58,353 nucleotides of DNA from Caldibacillus thermoamylovorans. Its GTDB lineage: Bacteria > Bacillota > Bacilli > Bacillales > Caldibacillaceae. The stretch is from assembly GCF_000751775.1 (NCBI RefSeq), contig NZ_CCRF01000066.1, forward strand, positions 1 to 58,353, given 5' to 3'. The stretch's first letter is position 1. Every line of letters begins with the position of its first letter. Below, one piece after another: positions 1 through 9,343 of the stretch. The translations under genes and the position numbers were made by a program. A model generated the notes under the pieces. The model did not search any database and was not told where the DNA came from. It saw only the letters and a program-made list of their open reading frames with translations.

Positions 1-234
1 GTTTTTTTCCGGACTGATTAATTCTCTTAATTGCTGTTCCTGTTCCTTGGTAAGTAATCGATTACCGGTATGAATACGAACAGAAACTTCATGAGAATCG
101 TCCATGAGCTGTGAATGTGGAAACAATTTCTCTTCAACTTCTTTTAAAAGGTCAAAAAAGGAACAAGTATCATCAAGACGTAACAATAGCCCGTCTTTTG
201 TACCTTTTATCGTGACATTTTGCGTCTTCATCAT
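1..234 (-). CDS. minC: Septum site-determining protein MinC, N-terminal part (runs off the window)
   Basis: MinC inhibits FtsZ polymerisation and, with MinD, keeps division away from the cell poles. Only the first 78 codons are inside the window. The translation begins MMKTQNVTIKGTKDGLLLRL and continues through a region like the N-terminal FtsZ-inhibiting domain of B. subtilis MinC. Two ATG codons are adjacent (234 and 231); the GAGGTG ribosome binding site lies about nine bases upstream of the first. The position beside mreD matches the B. subtilis order. The frame is open to base 1. Confidence 0.88.
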   Translation of the reverse strand, partial: MMKTQNVTIKGTKDGLLLRLDDTCSFFDLLKEVEEKLFPHSQLMDDSHEVSVRIHTGNRLLTKEQEQQLRELISPEKN

Positions 235-483
235 GCATGATTTCACCTCAATAAAGTAAAGTTCGACAAAAGCCAGGCAATTTCCTTTATTTTTCCTGTA
301 AAAATCCGAAAAACAAATTTTATAAAAAATAAACTCTTTGTACAGGACGATTAACAATCAAATTTTTTCCGAAAATTACACATGAACAATCCGTAAACGC
401 AAAATACTGTAGAGCTTTACCCGTTTCTGGAAGCGAGCGTACACGATTTGCAAAAATATATGTAAAACTCATCTTCAGAACCG

Positions 484-1023
484 TTATGATTGAAACATTC
501 CCTCTTCTTCACTTCTGATTTTTCTTAATCGGGTAAAATACTTTTTCAGTGAATAGGAAAATAATATATAAAATGCCAGGTTTGCGCCTAGGGTTGGGAA
601 TAAGCGATGAAAAACAAAAAACTTTAGTGGCATATTGGCTATTTGTAAAATCGAAAAGACCCCATAAATCCCGAATTCGACAAGTGTGATCGCCAGCAAG
701 CTAACAAAAGCTACAATGAAAAGATTCGCATGCCAATTTTTCATTAATTTTGATACAAGATAAATCGTAACCGGGTACCAAAATAAATATATTCCCAAAA
801 TATCAATAAACACGATATCCATGACCAAACCCGTAATCAAGGCATAAATGAGACCTAACTTTTTATCATAATATATAGTTATAAAAATCAATAATAGAAA
901 GAGAAAACGCGGGACAACAATCCAATATTGTGAAAACAGCCGGGTTGGAATAAAATTAACAAACTGACTTTCCACGCAAAAGAAAATAATCACAAGAACC
1001 GGAATCCACCATTGCTTTCTCAT
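484..1023 (-). CDS. mreD: Rod shape-determining protein MreD
   Basis: Small integral membrane protein of the elongasome, which links cytoplasmic MreB filaments to peptidoglycan synthesis along the side wall. The product is 179 residues, of normal length, almost entirely hydrophobic with about five or six predicted membrane segments and a basic C-terminal tail (LKKYFTRLRKIRSEEEG). The ATG at 1023 follows GGGGGAATGAGTC, and the gene begins three bases after the mreC stop codon, so the two are surely co-transcribed. About 250 bases separate it from minC, a wider gap than usual. Confidence 0.93.
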   Translation of the reverse strand: MRKQWWIPVLVIIFFCVESQFVNFIPTRLFSQYWIVVPRFLFLLLIFITIYYDKKLGLIYALITGLVMDIVFIDILGIYLFWYPVTIYLVSKLMKNWHANLFIVAFVSLLAITLVEFGIYGVFSILQIANMPLKFFVFHRLFPTLGANLAFYILFSYSLKKYFTRLRKIRSEEEGMFQS

Positions 1024-1026
1024 GAC

Positions 1027-1884
1027 TCATTCCCCCGATTCTTCCGAAGCTGTCATTTCCCTCTCAACGACAATGACATTTTCAAGGTTATAAAAATTCG
1101 CGGCTGGTTTCACATAAGCTGTTTGTGTCAATCCGTATTGATCAGGTTCTACCTTTTCAATTTTTCCAATGTATAATCCCTTAGGAAAAACATTTGCTAA
1201 ACCGGATGTAATCACATCCATGCCCTTTTCGACTTTTTCTTCTGCCGGGATTTGTTTAATAATCAACTGCTGCTTTTCAACATCAAATCCCTCAATTAAA
1301 CCGTAAATATCATGTTCGCCTTGAATAGCGACGTGGGTTCGGTTTGTCCGATCTACGGTAGAAAGTAATTGAACAGTAGAAGTTATCTTTCCGACACTTT
1401 TAATTTTTCCGATCATTCCATTAGCAGTTATAACAGCCATATCTTTCTTTATTCCTTGTACCTCACCTTTATCGATTGTTAACGTTTCTTGCCAGCGATC
1501 TTGATCACGGGCAATAACCGAAGCATGATGGATAGTAAAAGAGGCTAAATCTTTTTCCTTATCAATCAAGGCTTTAAGCTCCGCGTTTTCTTTTTCTAAC
1601 CGATCCGCTTTCACTTTAATTTGGGCGTACTCATCCAATCTTTCTTTTAAAATTTTATTTTCTTCATAGGTTTGCAGTAAATCTCGCATATTTTCGACGA
1701 GGTTTGAAACAAGATGAGCAGGCTTTGCAAAAACCATCTGGGCAAAGCCTGCTGTATCTTTGACAAATTGTTCCGGCCACGATAATTGATCCCGTTCTCT
1801 TAATGAAAAACCAATCAATGCCACAAGGATAATAATCCCTGAAAGTAAAATGATAAGACGCTTATTCTTAAAAAATTGTGGCAT
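1027..1884 (-). CDS. mreC: Rod shape-determining protein MreC
   Basis: Bitopic scaffold protein of the cell-elongation complex; it has a cytoplasmic tail, one membrane helix and an extracytoplasmic beta domain that contacts penicillin-binding proteins. The 285-residue product shows a basic start, a membrane helix near residues 10-27 (LIILLSGIIILVALIGF), a coiled coil around 65-112 rich in E, K and L, and then the beta domain (HHASVIARDQDRWQETLTID onward). The start has the good site AAAGAGGTG. It is immediately followed by mreD. An unusually long 397-base gap separates it from mreB. Confidence 0.95.
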   Translation of the reverse strand: MPQFFKNKRLIILLSGIIILVALIGFSLRERDQLSWPEQFVKDTAGFAQMVFAKPAHLVSNLVENMRDLLQTYEENKILKERLDEYAQIKVKADRLEKENAELKALIDKEKDLASFTIHHASVIARDQDRWQETLTIDKGEVQGIKKDMAVITANGMIGKIKSVGKITSTVQLLSTVDRTNRTHVAIQGEHDIYGLIEGFDVEKQQLIIKQIPAEEKVEKGMDVITSGLANVFPKGLYIGKIEKVEPDQYGLTQTAYVKPAANFYNLENVIVVEREMTASEESGE

Positions 1885-2281
1885 GATTTACACCTCTTTA
1901 ACTAATGGCTGATTCTTATATGTTGTTACTTGCACTTTACCGCATGAAGTCGCGAAAGCAATTGACTTTAACGACTGCTGATTCTTATATGTTATTGCAA
2001 TGAACGACAACATTGAACAAATTACGTAGAAGGTAACGAGACCACTGATAAGTTTACCTTACACAATATAGTGTAGGATAAACACACTAAACCAACGAGA
2101 AATTCCTTGACAGCCTCTCCCGATATCTACTCTCCCATATCTAAGGCCAGGTGGCTAAGCAAACAAGAAAGAAACTCGTGTTCAGCTGATTTTTGTCTTT
2201 TTCAGTGACCTCGAAGTTGTTGAAAATCCAATTTTTTAAAAAACAGAAGTAGCAACATTGTTTTACAAAGGCTTCTTACAT
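1885..2281. other. mreB-mreC intergenic region with direct repeat and hairpin
   Basis: This gap holds no convincing gene. It contains a perfect 17-base direct repeat (GCTGATTCTTATATGTT at 1908-1924 and 1977-1993) and a 13-base hairpin with an AATATA loop at 2052-2083 whose two non-identical positions are G-U compatible. A weak terminator-like hairpin at 2245-2276 follows mreB. The repeats are direct observations; their role is unknown. Confidence 0.6.
2236..2278 (-). terminator. Possible intrinsic terminator after mreB
   Basis: Read on the minus strand, AGAAG pairs with CTTCT across a loop that can itself fold, and is followed by GTTTTTT. It lies directly downstream of the mreB stop codon. 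The stem is short, so read-through into mreC is likely. Confidence 0.4.
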
Positions 2282-3298
2282 TTACCCTCTTACTTTATTT
2301 TTAAATAAATCAATATGTTCCAGAGCTTTACCGGTTCCGATAGCTACACAATCGAGCGGGTTTTCGGCAATTAAGACGGGCATATTTGTTTCGTTGGCAA
2401 TGACTCGGTCCAAGTTTCTAAGTAATGCTCCACCACCTGTAAGGACAATGCCACGATCCATAATATCTGCTGCCAATTCAGGCGGAGTTTTTTCCAACGT
2501 ATTTTTGACCGCTTCAACAATCGCAAATACCGTATCTTTTAGGGCTTCGGCAATTTCTTCAGGCGTTACTTCAATGGTTTTTGGCAAACCGGTTAATAAA
2601 TCACGCCCGCGAATTTCCATATTTCCAATTCCCTCAGGCATACCGGCCGATCCAACTTCCATCTTAATCGTTTCAGCAGTCCGATCCCCAATCATCAAAT
2701 TATAATTTTTCCGAATATAGGTAATAATGGAATCGTCCATTTCATCACCGGCAATACGAATCGATTGACTCGTAACAATTCCACCTAAAGAAATAATTGC
2801 AACCTCTGTTGTTCCGCCACCAATATCAACCACCATACTGCCGGTTGGTTCCCAAACAGGGAGATCAGCACCAATGGCAGCTGCAAACGGTTCTTCAATC
2901 GTATATGCGTCCCGTGCCCCGGCTTGACGAGTTGCATCGATGACAGCACGTTCTTCAACCGCAGTAATTCCGGATGGTACACATACCATGACATACGGTT
3001 TTCTCCCAAATCCGCCTTTATTTTTCAAAGCTTGATTAATAAAATATTTCATCATTTTTGCTGTTGTTTCATAATCTGCAATTACCCCGTCTTTCATCGG
3101 GCGGAGGGCAACAACATTTCCGGGTGTACGACCGATCATATTTTTCGCATCATTTCCGACCGCAACAATTTGCTTTGTATCCGTCTGATATGCTACAACG
3201 GACGGTTCTCTCAATACGACACCTTTTCCACGGATGTAGACAAGTGTATTCGCTGTTCCTAAGTCAATTCCTAAATCTTTTGAACCAATTCCAAACAT
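2282..3298 (-). CDS. mreB: Rod shape-determining protein MreB (bacterial actin)
   Basis: Actin-like ATPase that forms moving membrane-associated filaments and directs side-wall synthesis. The 338-residue protein has the phosphate-1 loop DLGTANT near residues 12-18, the phosphate-2 loop VDIGGGTTE near 159-167 and the adenosine motif LTGGGALL. It is close to B. subtilis MreB along its whole length. I chose ATG 3298 ([10 protein letters not shown]), preceded by AGGGAGAT, over an in-frame ATG 21 bases upstream, because all family members start with this short amphipathic sequence. Confidence 0.97.
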   Translation of the reverse strand: MFGIGSKDLGIDLGTANTLVYIRGKGVVLREPSVVAYQTDTKQIVAVGNDAKNMIGRTPGNVVALRPMKDGVIADYETTAKMMKYFINQALKNKGGFGRKPYVMVCVPSGITAVEERAVIDATRQAGARDAYTIEEPFAAAIGADLPVWEPTGSMVVDIGGGTTEVAIISLGGIVTSQSIRIAGDEMDDSIITYIRKNYNLMIGDRTAETIKMEVGSAGMPEGIGNMEIRGRDLLTGLPKTIEVTPEEIAEALKDTVFAIVEAVKNTLEKTPPELAADIMDRGIVLTGGGALLRNLDRVIANETNMPVLIAENPLDCVAIGTGKALEHIDLFKNKVRG

Positions 3299-3510
3299 GG
3301 TTGTATCTCCCTTTCTCATACATTCTCTTGTTCATCATGTTGTATATAAACAGCACGTTTTTATCGTTTGTCAAATGTTGTCATTTTATTGACCAATTTT
3401 CGTTTCTTACTTTTTTCATTTAAATAAGGGTTCGTTCGTTTTTTTAAAAACAAAAAAATCATACGTATTATTATATCTCATTGTGCAAAAAAATAATAGT
3501 AGTAATTGGC

Positions 3511-4197
3511 TTATAAATATCCTTTTTCTTTTAAACTGACATATCGTTTGTCACCGATAATAATATGATCGAGTACATCCACTCCTAAAATTCTACCACA
3601 TTCGACAAGTCGCCTGGTAACCTCAATATCTTCCCTGCTTGGTTCGGGATTTCCGGATGGATGATTATGAAGGCAAATCATCGAGGCGGCTGAACGTCGG
3701 AATGCTTCTTTAAACAGTTCACGCGGGTGGACAATGGAAGCATTTAAACTTCCTATAAAAATGGTTTGTTTGTGAATCACTTCATTCTTGGTGTTAAGGA
3801 ATAAACATACGAAATGCTCCTGAGTTAAGAAGCGCATTTCTTCCATGACATAGTTTGCGCCGTCTTCAGGAGAATGGATGACGTAACGTTCTTCATTTTT
3901 CATATTGGCAATTCGTTTTCCAAGTTCGATTGCGGCCAATAATTGGATGGCTTTTGCTTCACCGACTCCCTTTATTTTCGTCAATTCTTCCAGTGAGGCA
4001 TTCATCAGCATTCGTAATCCTTGAAATTCTTTTATAAGCCGTTGTGCCAATTGGAGAACCGATTCATTTTTTGTTCCCGTTCGTAAAATAATTGCCAAAA
4101 GTTCTTGATTTGAAAGACTACTCGGTCCGTGATGGATAAATCTTTCGCGCGGCCGCTCTTCTTTCGGAAAATCTTTAATTAATAATTGTTGCGTAAT
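3511..4197 (-). CDS. radC: RadC / JAMM-domain protein with a non-standard start codon
   Basis: RadC proteins carry an N-terminal helix-hairpin-helix region (IKGVGEAKAIQL) and a C-terminal JAB1/MPN-like metal site, here HNHPSGNPEPSREDIE. Their role, possibly in DNA repair or recombination, is not settled. The family is about 230 residues. A TTG start at 4098 would give only 195 residues and cut off a conserved N-terminus that is plainly encoded: QQLLIKDFPKEERPRERF matches B. subtilis RadC. Within that extension no ATG, GTG or TTG exists near the GGAGGAG site (4204-4210); the codons there are GTT (4200) and ATT (4197). ATT at 4197, seven to nine bases after the site, is the best candidate and gives 228 residues. 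Confidence 0.85.
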   Translation of the reverse strand: MTQQLLIKDFPKEERPRERFIHHGPSSLSNQELLAIILRTGTKNESVLQLAQRLIKEFQGLRMLMNASLEELTKIKGVGEAKAIQLLAAIELGKRIANMKNEERYVIHSPEDGANYVMEEMRFLTQEHFVCLFLNTKNEVIHKQTIFIGSLNASIVHPRELFKEAFRRSAASMICLHNHPSGNPEPSREDIEVTRRLVECGRILGVDVLDHIIIGDKRYVSLKEKGYL

Positions 4198-4448
4198 AAC
4201 TATCTCCTCCTATTCATTTTTTGGGGAAAAGTCACCGAAAGTTTTCCTAAAAATGGATTAGCGTCTTACACAAAAATCTTACGGGCATGTTAAAGAGGGG
4301 CATCGTTATTTTATCGCTGAACGGCTGAATTTTTATATTGTTTTATACCAGTTCGGGCGCCTCATGAACGACTGATTTCCATTTGATTTTATACCAGTTT
4401 GATTGCCTCACAAACTGCTTATTTTCATATGATGATCTAGGCTTGTCC
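4198..4448. repeat. radC-maf intergenic region with two tandem hairpin repeats
   Basis: Two adjacent imperfect copies of about 45 bases lie at about 4338-4382 and 4383-4428. Each contains TTTATACCAGTT, then a short spacer with GCCTCA, then an inverted arm. Copy 2 forms a perfect CAGTTTG/CAAACTG stem; copy 1 forms CAGT/ACTG and GTTC/GAAC pairs. Neither is followed by a T-run, so they are not ordinary terminators. Confidence 0.6.
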
Positions 4449-5015
4449 TTAGGTCGGATAACCCATCTTTTTCAATGCCCGATATAGTTTTGCCACCGGT
4501 AGACCAACAACAGAATAGAAATCACCATGAATCGATTTCACCAAGATTGCCCCATATCCTTGGATCCCATAACTCCCCGCTTTATCTAAAGGCTCTCCTG
4601 TACGAATGTATCGATCGATTTCTGCTTCCGCCAATTCCCAAAATGAAACCTCTGTCTTTTCATAAAAAATTTCTTTATCGTTTCCATGTAAAATGCATGT
4701 ACCTGTAAAAACAGCATGTGTATTGCCAGATAACATCATTAACATCTGCTTTGCATCATCGCGATCGGCTGGTTTTCCTAAAATCCGGTCATTATAAACA
4801 ACGATTGTATCTGCCCCGATAACAAATGCATCATGATTTTCCTTTGCAACTGTTTGCGCCTTTCGTTCAGCCAATGTCATAACAATTTCTTCAGGAGGCA
4901 TGTTACAATTGACCGATTCATCTGCATTGCTTGTTATAATCTCAAAGGATGCTCGCAAAGATTTGAGGATTTCCTGCCTACGCGGTGATGACGAAGCTAA
5001 AATGAGGCGTGCCAT
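4449..5015 (-). CDS. maf: Maf family nucleotide pyrophosphatase
   Basis: Maf proteins hydrolyse dTTP, UTP and modified pyrimidine nucleotides to monophosphates and affect septation when overproduced. The 188-residue product is of family length, with the substrate loop SSSPRRQEIL at residues 8-17, the catalytic Asp69 in IGADTIV, and the conserved GKP and GSYGIQG segments. The ATG follows GGAAGGTG. The position between spoIIB and radC is the standard Bacillus arrangement. Confidence 0.96.
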   Translation of the reverse strand: MARLILASSSPRRQEILKSLRASFEIITSNADESVNCNMPPEEIVMTLAERKAQTVAKENHDAFVIGADTIVVYNDRILGKPADRDDAKQMLMMLSGNTHAVFTGTCILHGNDKEIFYEKTEVSFWELAEAEIDRYIRTGEPLDKAGSYGIQGYGAILVKSIHGDFYSVVGLPVAKLYRALKKMGYPT

Positions 5016-5558
5016 ATTTTCACCTTCCTGTTTAAGATCTGTACGAGGGGGAGATACAAAATAATACTATCAAACGATACTTTTATACTCAACGACATAA
5101 AAATTAATTTTCACTTACAAAAAATCCATTTTCGACATCATTTTCTGACATAAAACATCATTTTGAAACGAAAAAGACATCAAAAATGAGCTTTTGTTAT
5201 ATTTTATCTATAGGTTAGCACAAAGTCCACCTTTCCCTACTATATGTAAGACAAATCGTCTCTTTATGTATACCCCTTCCCTACTTGTGTGGGGGATGAA
5301 TCGGGGTTTGGATCGATGTCTCTTTAAGTACCACTGTCCCTCCTCAAAAATCGACATTTGGGTAGATAATCGACTTTAATCCCCTTCCCCACTATGTGCG
5401 GAATGGGTCGATTATTTGACGGTTGCCAAATAATTCCAATAAAAATAGCGGCTTCACACTCCGACTAAAAAGAGGCGACCTGGATCCACCTCTACGAATT
5501 GGCCGTTGAAAATAATAGCAATCCACCACTCCGAACGAAAGCTAAGTGGTGGAATGTT
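5016..5558. other. maf-spoIIB intergenic region with degenerate CCTTCCC repeats
   Basis: No gene is convincing in these 543 bases. Three degenerate copies of a motif of about 30 bases start with CCTTCCCTACT or CCTTCCCCACTATGTG and end near ATCG/TCG, at about 5230-5258, 5273-5306 and 5381-5413. Between them recurs a TCTCTTTA-GTA element (about 5256-5270 and 5313-5330). A hairpin at 5523-5551 lies next to the spoIIB stop. Confidence 0.5.
5523..5551 (-). terminator. Stem-loop downstream of spoIIB
   Basis: CCACCACT at 5523-5530 pairs perfectly with AGTGGTGG at 5544-5551, eight bases past the spoIIB stop codon. The T-tract on the minus strand is weak, so termination may be incomplete. Confidence 0.5.
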
Positions 5559-6467
5559 TTAAAATAAGTAATAGCTTGAAACAAAAGTCAATAAATATTG
5601 CTGTAGTTTTTGCCAATTCTCGATGTTTCGCTCTTTCAAATATCCATTCAATGCCTCATACGCATGAATTAAATTTTTCTGTAATTCTTGGACCGGCTTT
5701 TTTTGTAACTTTTTGAAGTTTTTCATCTTGTCAATTTCACTTGTCAATTCATCCATATTGATGTTTTGGCCATCTTGTAAATATGCTTTTGTTCCCTCTA
5801 CTACTAGTTTTTCATATATTGGATAAGCTGATTCTAAAAATGTTTTTTCATCGCCCGTTAAATGCTGGATCACTTTTTCATTCATTTCTAATTTCGTTGG
5901 CCATATTTCAGTGAACGTATTTTTATAAAATTCGGTTTCCCTCATTTGTTTGCCTGTCTCGAGTGTATCTGTTACAGCAATGAAAACACGTATATTGTCC
6001 CCGGAATTTATGGAAGCAACCGGTTGATTTTCCTTTTTATAATCTTGAATGATTTTATCCACCGATTCTTGACTCTTGTATGCCCCTTGTTGCAAAATAT
6101 ACAAACTCACTGCGGGTAAAATAACCTGCTCATTACCGGTTGTTGTTGTACCATTGTTCGCTGGAACCGTTTGAGAGCCTTGTCCGTTTCCATTTGCGTC
6201 TTTTGTCATAAATTGTAATAAGATAATTCCAATTAAGATTCCTATTACAATGGCGGAGATGCAAGAAATAATGATAGCCGGATGGTTTCTTCCTTTTGGG
6301 AGTGCAGGTCTTTTTTTCTTTTTATTTTTTAACAGCGGAATCGCTCGTTCTTCCGTTGCTGCAACTTCCCTTTTCGCTTTCCAATCATGAATGATCAATT
6401 CCTCTTTAAATTCTTTATCTTCACCATTTATTTTTATTTTAATTTGATTTTTATTTTCCTCATCCAC
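5559..6467 (-). CDS. spoIIB: SpoIIB-like sporulation protein with SPOR domain
   Basis: SpoIIB helps septal peptidoglycan thinning and engulfment during sporulation and binds peptidoglycan through a SPOR domain. The product has a cytoplasmic N-terminus opening with a short beta stretch (KIKINGEDKEF), a basic segment (KNKKKKRPALPKGR), a membrane helix near residues 64-86, a low-complexity linker, and a SPOR-like domain from about 120 (VSLYILQQGAYKSQESV). Sequence similarity to B. subtilis SpoIIB is modest; the identification rests on domain order and on its place between maf and comC. GTG 6467 follows GGGAGGT with seven bases of spacing and is preferred to an ATG 51 bases upstream that lacks a site. 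Confidence 0.82.
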   Translation of the reverse strand: MDEENKNQIKIKINGEDKEFKEELIIHDWKAKREVAATEERAIPLLKNKKKKRPALPKGRNHPAIIISCISAIVIGILIGIILLQFMTKDANGNGQGSQTVPANNGTTTTGNEQVILPAVSLYILQQGAYKSQESVDKIIQDYKKENQPVASINSGDNIRVFIAVTDTLETGKQMRETEFYKNTFTEIWPTKLEMNEKVIQHLTGDEKTFLESAYPIYEKLVVEGTKAYLQDGQNINMDELTSEIDKMKNFKKLQKKPVQELQKNLIHAYEALNGYLKERNIENWQKLQQYLLTFVSSYYLF

Positions 6468-6725
6468 TATACGTACCTCCCAGCTTGCTAGATTTGTAGA
6501 ATACTTCATTAGCTGCACAATTTAGAAGAGTTCCCTTCTATCCTATCATATGATTTTTAAAAAATAACAAGACTTTTGTCGTTTCATATGGAAAGGTGTT
6601 CGTGGAATTTCGACAATTTTGGTGGTGCTGTTGAATTGGGGGGACTGGTGAATTCCGACAAAAGGACAACAGTTGAAGAAAAGTAATTCCAAAAAAGCTA
6701 CTGCATTAACGATGGAATTGCTAAA

Positions 6726-6752
6726 AAGGAACTAGTAATTAACCAGTTCCTT
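6726..6752 (-). terminator. Intrinsic terminator of the amino-acid transporter operon
   Basis: On the minus strand AAGGAACT pairs with AGTTCCTT and is followed by five T residues. It is nine bases beyond the stop codon of the ATPase gene. Confidence 0.85.
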
Positions 6753-6760
6753 CCTTTTTC

Positions 6761-7489
6761 TTACAACACTTTATTCAAAAAGTCTTTTGTCCGTTCATTT
6801 TGTGGGTTTCCGAAGATTTCTTCCGGGGTTCCTTGTTCGACAATGTATCCTCCGTCCATAAAAATGACCCGATCGGCTACTTCTCTTGCAAAGCCCATCT
6901 CATGCGTGACAATGACCATCGTCATACCTTCTTCGGCCAATTGTTTCATAACGGCCAGCACTTCACCGACCATTTCCGGGTCGAGTGCACTTGTCGGCTC
7001 ATCGAACAGCATGATATCAGGTTTCATGGCTAGGGCACGTGCGATGGCTACCCTTTGCTTTTGCCCGCCTGATAATTGATCCGGTTTTACCTCTGCTTTA
7101 TCCTTTAATCCAACCCGCTCCAAAAGTTTCAACGCCGCTTCCTTTGCCTCTTCCTTCGTTGCTTTTTTCAATTCAACAGGTGCTAACGTAATATTTTCCA
7201 ATACCGTTAAATGGGGAAACAAATTAAAATGTTGGAACACCATCCCGATATTTTCTCTAACTTTATTAATATCTATATTTTTATCTGTTAAGTTAACACC
7301 ATGGACAATAACTTCCCCTTCTGTCACTTCTTCCAATAAATTTAAACAGCGAAGAAATGTACTTTTTCCGGATCCGGATGGTCCAATGATACAAATAACT
7401 TCACCTTCATGGACATCTAAACTAATCGACTTTAACACTTCTAAGTCGCCAAAGTTTTTCTTCAAATTCTTTACACTAATTTTCTCCAT
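6761..7489 (-). CDS. Polar amino-acid ABC transporter ATP-binding protein (GlnQ type)
   Basis: ATPase subunit that powers import of a polar amino acid, probably glutamine or a related compound. The 242-residue product is of family length, with Walker [11 protein letters not shown]-loop at [13 protein letters not shown] signature [15 protein letters not shown], Walker [15 protein letters not shown] and the switch histidine in IVTHEMGFA. It overlaps the preceding permease gene by 14 bases, so the two are translationally coupled. The start has a GGAGGA site. The substrate cannot be told from the ATPase. Confidence 0.93.
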   Translation of the reverse strand: MEKISVKNLKKNFGDLEVLKSISLDVHEGEVICIIGPSGSGKSTFLRCLNLLEEVTEGEVIVHGVNLTDKNIDINKVRENIGMVFQHFNLFPHLTVLENITLAPVELKKATKEEAKEAALKLLERVGLKDKAEVKPDQLSGGQKQRVAIARALAMKPDIMLFDEPTSALDPEMVGEVLAVMKQLAEEGMTMVIVTHEMGFAREVADRVIFMDGGYIVEQGTPEEIFGNPQNERTKDFLNKVL

Positions 7490-8924
7490 GTTTAATCCTC
7501 CTTTCCAAATGATTCGATACTTTCGTTAAGATCATTATAATAATAAAGTAAATAATACCGACGATTAACCACATTTGGAAAGATTCCAAATTTCTTGCAA
7601 TAATAATTTTCCCGCTTTGTGTCAATTCATTAATTCCGATAATGGAAAGAATCGAAGTATCCTTTAATGTGATGACGAATTGGTTAATAAAGGATGGAAT
7701 CATGATCCGAATCGCTTGTGGCAAAACAACTTTCGACATGGCTTTTCGATATGGAAGTCCTAAACTGCGGGAAGCTTCCATTTGTCCTTTATCGACCGAC
7801 TGAATACCACCGCGAACAATTTCAGCAATATACGCACCGGCATTTAAACTTAACGTAATAATCCCGGCAACAACTGCGGTAATTCGAATGTCTAGCGCTG
7901 CAGGAACTCCAAAATAAATAAAGAATGCTTGAACAAGTAATGGTGTGCCGCGGAAAATATCTACATAGATCGTTGCAATAGCACGCAAAAGTTTCTTATT
8001 TGACACTTGGAATAAACCGAAAATAACTCCAAGGATGGTGGCGGCAACTAATGAAACAACTGTTAAGATGATTGTCATTTTTAGACCGGACATTAAACTT
8101 GGAAAACTTTCCTTTAATAATCCGAAGAAACCTGAATCAGCCTCTTCATCACCCGTTTCTAAATACTTGTCCAATATTTTTTGATATTCACCGGATGCTT
8201 TTAAGTTGGATAGTCCGTCATTAAACATTTGCAGCAGTTCGGCATTTTCCCCTTTTGCCACAGCAAATCCATATGAACTACCAGACTCTTTATCTGTTAC
8301 GATTTTTAACCCGTTCCCTTGTTTAACCCCATAAGCCAAAACCGGATAATCATCAAAACAGGCGATGGAATTTCCTGTTTTTACATCTTCATACATATTG
8401 GCAGAATCATCAAATGTAACGATTTTAAATCCGTATTTATCTTGGATACTTTGGGCAAAAGCAGCTCCCTCGGTACCGGTTTTTACGGCAACTCGCTCAC
8501 CTTTTAAATCTTCATAAGATGAAACCTTGTTATTGTCCTCATCAACGGCCATAATGACGCCGGAATCAAAATACGGATCCGAGAAATCGAATTTCAGTTT
8601 ACGCTCATCTGTAATACTCATCCCGGCAATAACCGCATCCACTTGTTTTGCTTCTAAAGCTTGGACTGCTGCATTAAAACCAAGTGGCCTCACTTGATAT
8701 TTAAATCCTTGATCTTCGGCAATAGCCTTTAGTAAGTCCATATCAATTCCGACAAAATCACCATTCTCATCTTGGAATTCAAATGGAGCAAAGGTGACAT
8801 CGGTCGCAATGATATAAGTTTTTTCCTCTGCTTTTGCGTTAGAAAATGGTAAAACTAGCGAAATAATAGTAAATAAGGTGAAAATCGATAGAAACAGTTT
8901 GGAAACAATTTTTCTTTTATTCAT
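7476..8924 (-). CDS. Fused amino-acid binding protein-permease (GlnPH type)
   Basis: A single polypeptide joins an extracytoplasmic solute-binding domain to the membrane permease domain of a polar amino-acid ABC importer. Residues 1-32 look like a signal or anchor segment ending AKA; about 35-255 form the family 3 binding domain ([20 protein letters not shown], and [13 protein letters not shown]). From about 275 several membrane helices follow, with the ATPase-docking EAA motif in [18 protein letters not shown]. Total 482 residues, as in known SBP-TM fusions such as lactococcal GlnP, although GlnP carries two binding domains and this has one. It does not belong to the B. subtilis synteny block and appears inserted. 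Confidence 0.93.
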   Translation of the reverse strand: MNKRKIVSKLFLSIFTLFTIISLVLPFSNAKAEEKTYIIATDVTFAPFEFQDENGDFVGIDMDLLKAIAEDQGFKYQVRPLGFNAAVQALEAKQVDAVIAGMSITDERKLKFDFSDPYFDSGVIMAVDEDNNKVSSYEDLKGERVAVKTGTEGAAFAQSIQDKYGFKIVTFDDSANMYEDVKTGNSIACFDDYPVLAYGVKQGNGLKIVTDKESGSSYGFAVAKGENAELLQMFNDGLSNLKASGEYQKILDKYLETGDEEADSGFFGLLKESFPSLMSGLKMTIILTVVSLVAATILGVIFGLFQVSNKKLLRAIATIYVDIFRGTPLLVQAFFIYFGVPAALDIRITAVVAGIITLSLNAGAYIAEIVRGGIQSVDKGQMEASRSLGLPYRKAMSKVVLPQAIRIMIPSFINQFVITLKDTSILSIIGINELTQSGKIIIARNLESFQMWLIVGIIYFIIIMILTKVSNHLERRIKHGEN

Positions 8925-9144
8925 CCACTTCTACTCCTTTTAATAAATTGAATAAGATTTATGTCAGAATTAAAAAATGATCGTTATTATTTTCATATGA
9001 ATCTTGGAATCTTTACATGAACATGTATATATTGGTTGAAAATTTTGGAAGTGTAACATTGGAAAATAGGCAAATTACGATTATCTATTCAATCCAACCT
9101 TAAAAAATCCTTATCTTGATACAATCATTCAATTCAATAATATT

Positions 9145-9174
9145 ATATTAAAAAAGGAAACCAATATCAGTCAA
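9145..9174 (-). promoter_or_regulatory. Probable sigma-A promoter of the amino-acid transporter
   Basis: On the minus strand TTGACT (9174-9169) is followed after 18 bases by TAATAT (9150-9145), with an overlapping TATAAT three bases further on. Confidence 0.5.
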
Positions 9175-9216
9175 CTATAAAACAATGGAAGTATGGAACT
9201 ATCGATTCATGGATAC

Positions 9217-9256
9217 GAAAAAGAAGGAATCCGTTCCAATATATACTGGATTCCTT
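9217..9256 (-). terminator. Intrinsic terminator of the type IV pilus operon
   Basis: AAGGAATCC (9224-9232) and GGATTCCTT (9248-9256) form a perfect nine-base stem; read on the minus strand it is followed by CTTTTTC. It lies about 90 bases beyond the comC stop. Confidence 0.85.
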
Positions 9257-9343
9257 AAACATTTCCAAATTACTGACCCATTTTCCGCAAAACATTTCAA
9301 AAATTAAACCACTGCCTCATGTACCAGATTCCCATCTACCATA

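Larger units (their letters stand above)
8925..9343. other. Intergenic region between comC and the transporter
   Basis: It carries the comC terminator (9217-9256) and, on the minus strand, a likely promoter for the transporter operon (9145-9174), which leaves a leader of about 220 bases. I see no riboswitch consensus in the leader. Confidence 0.5.
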
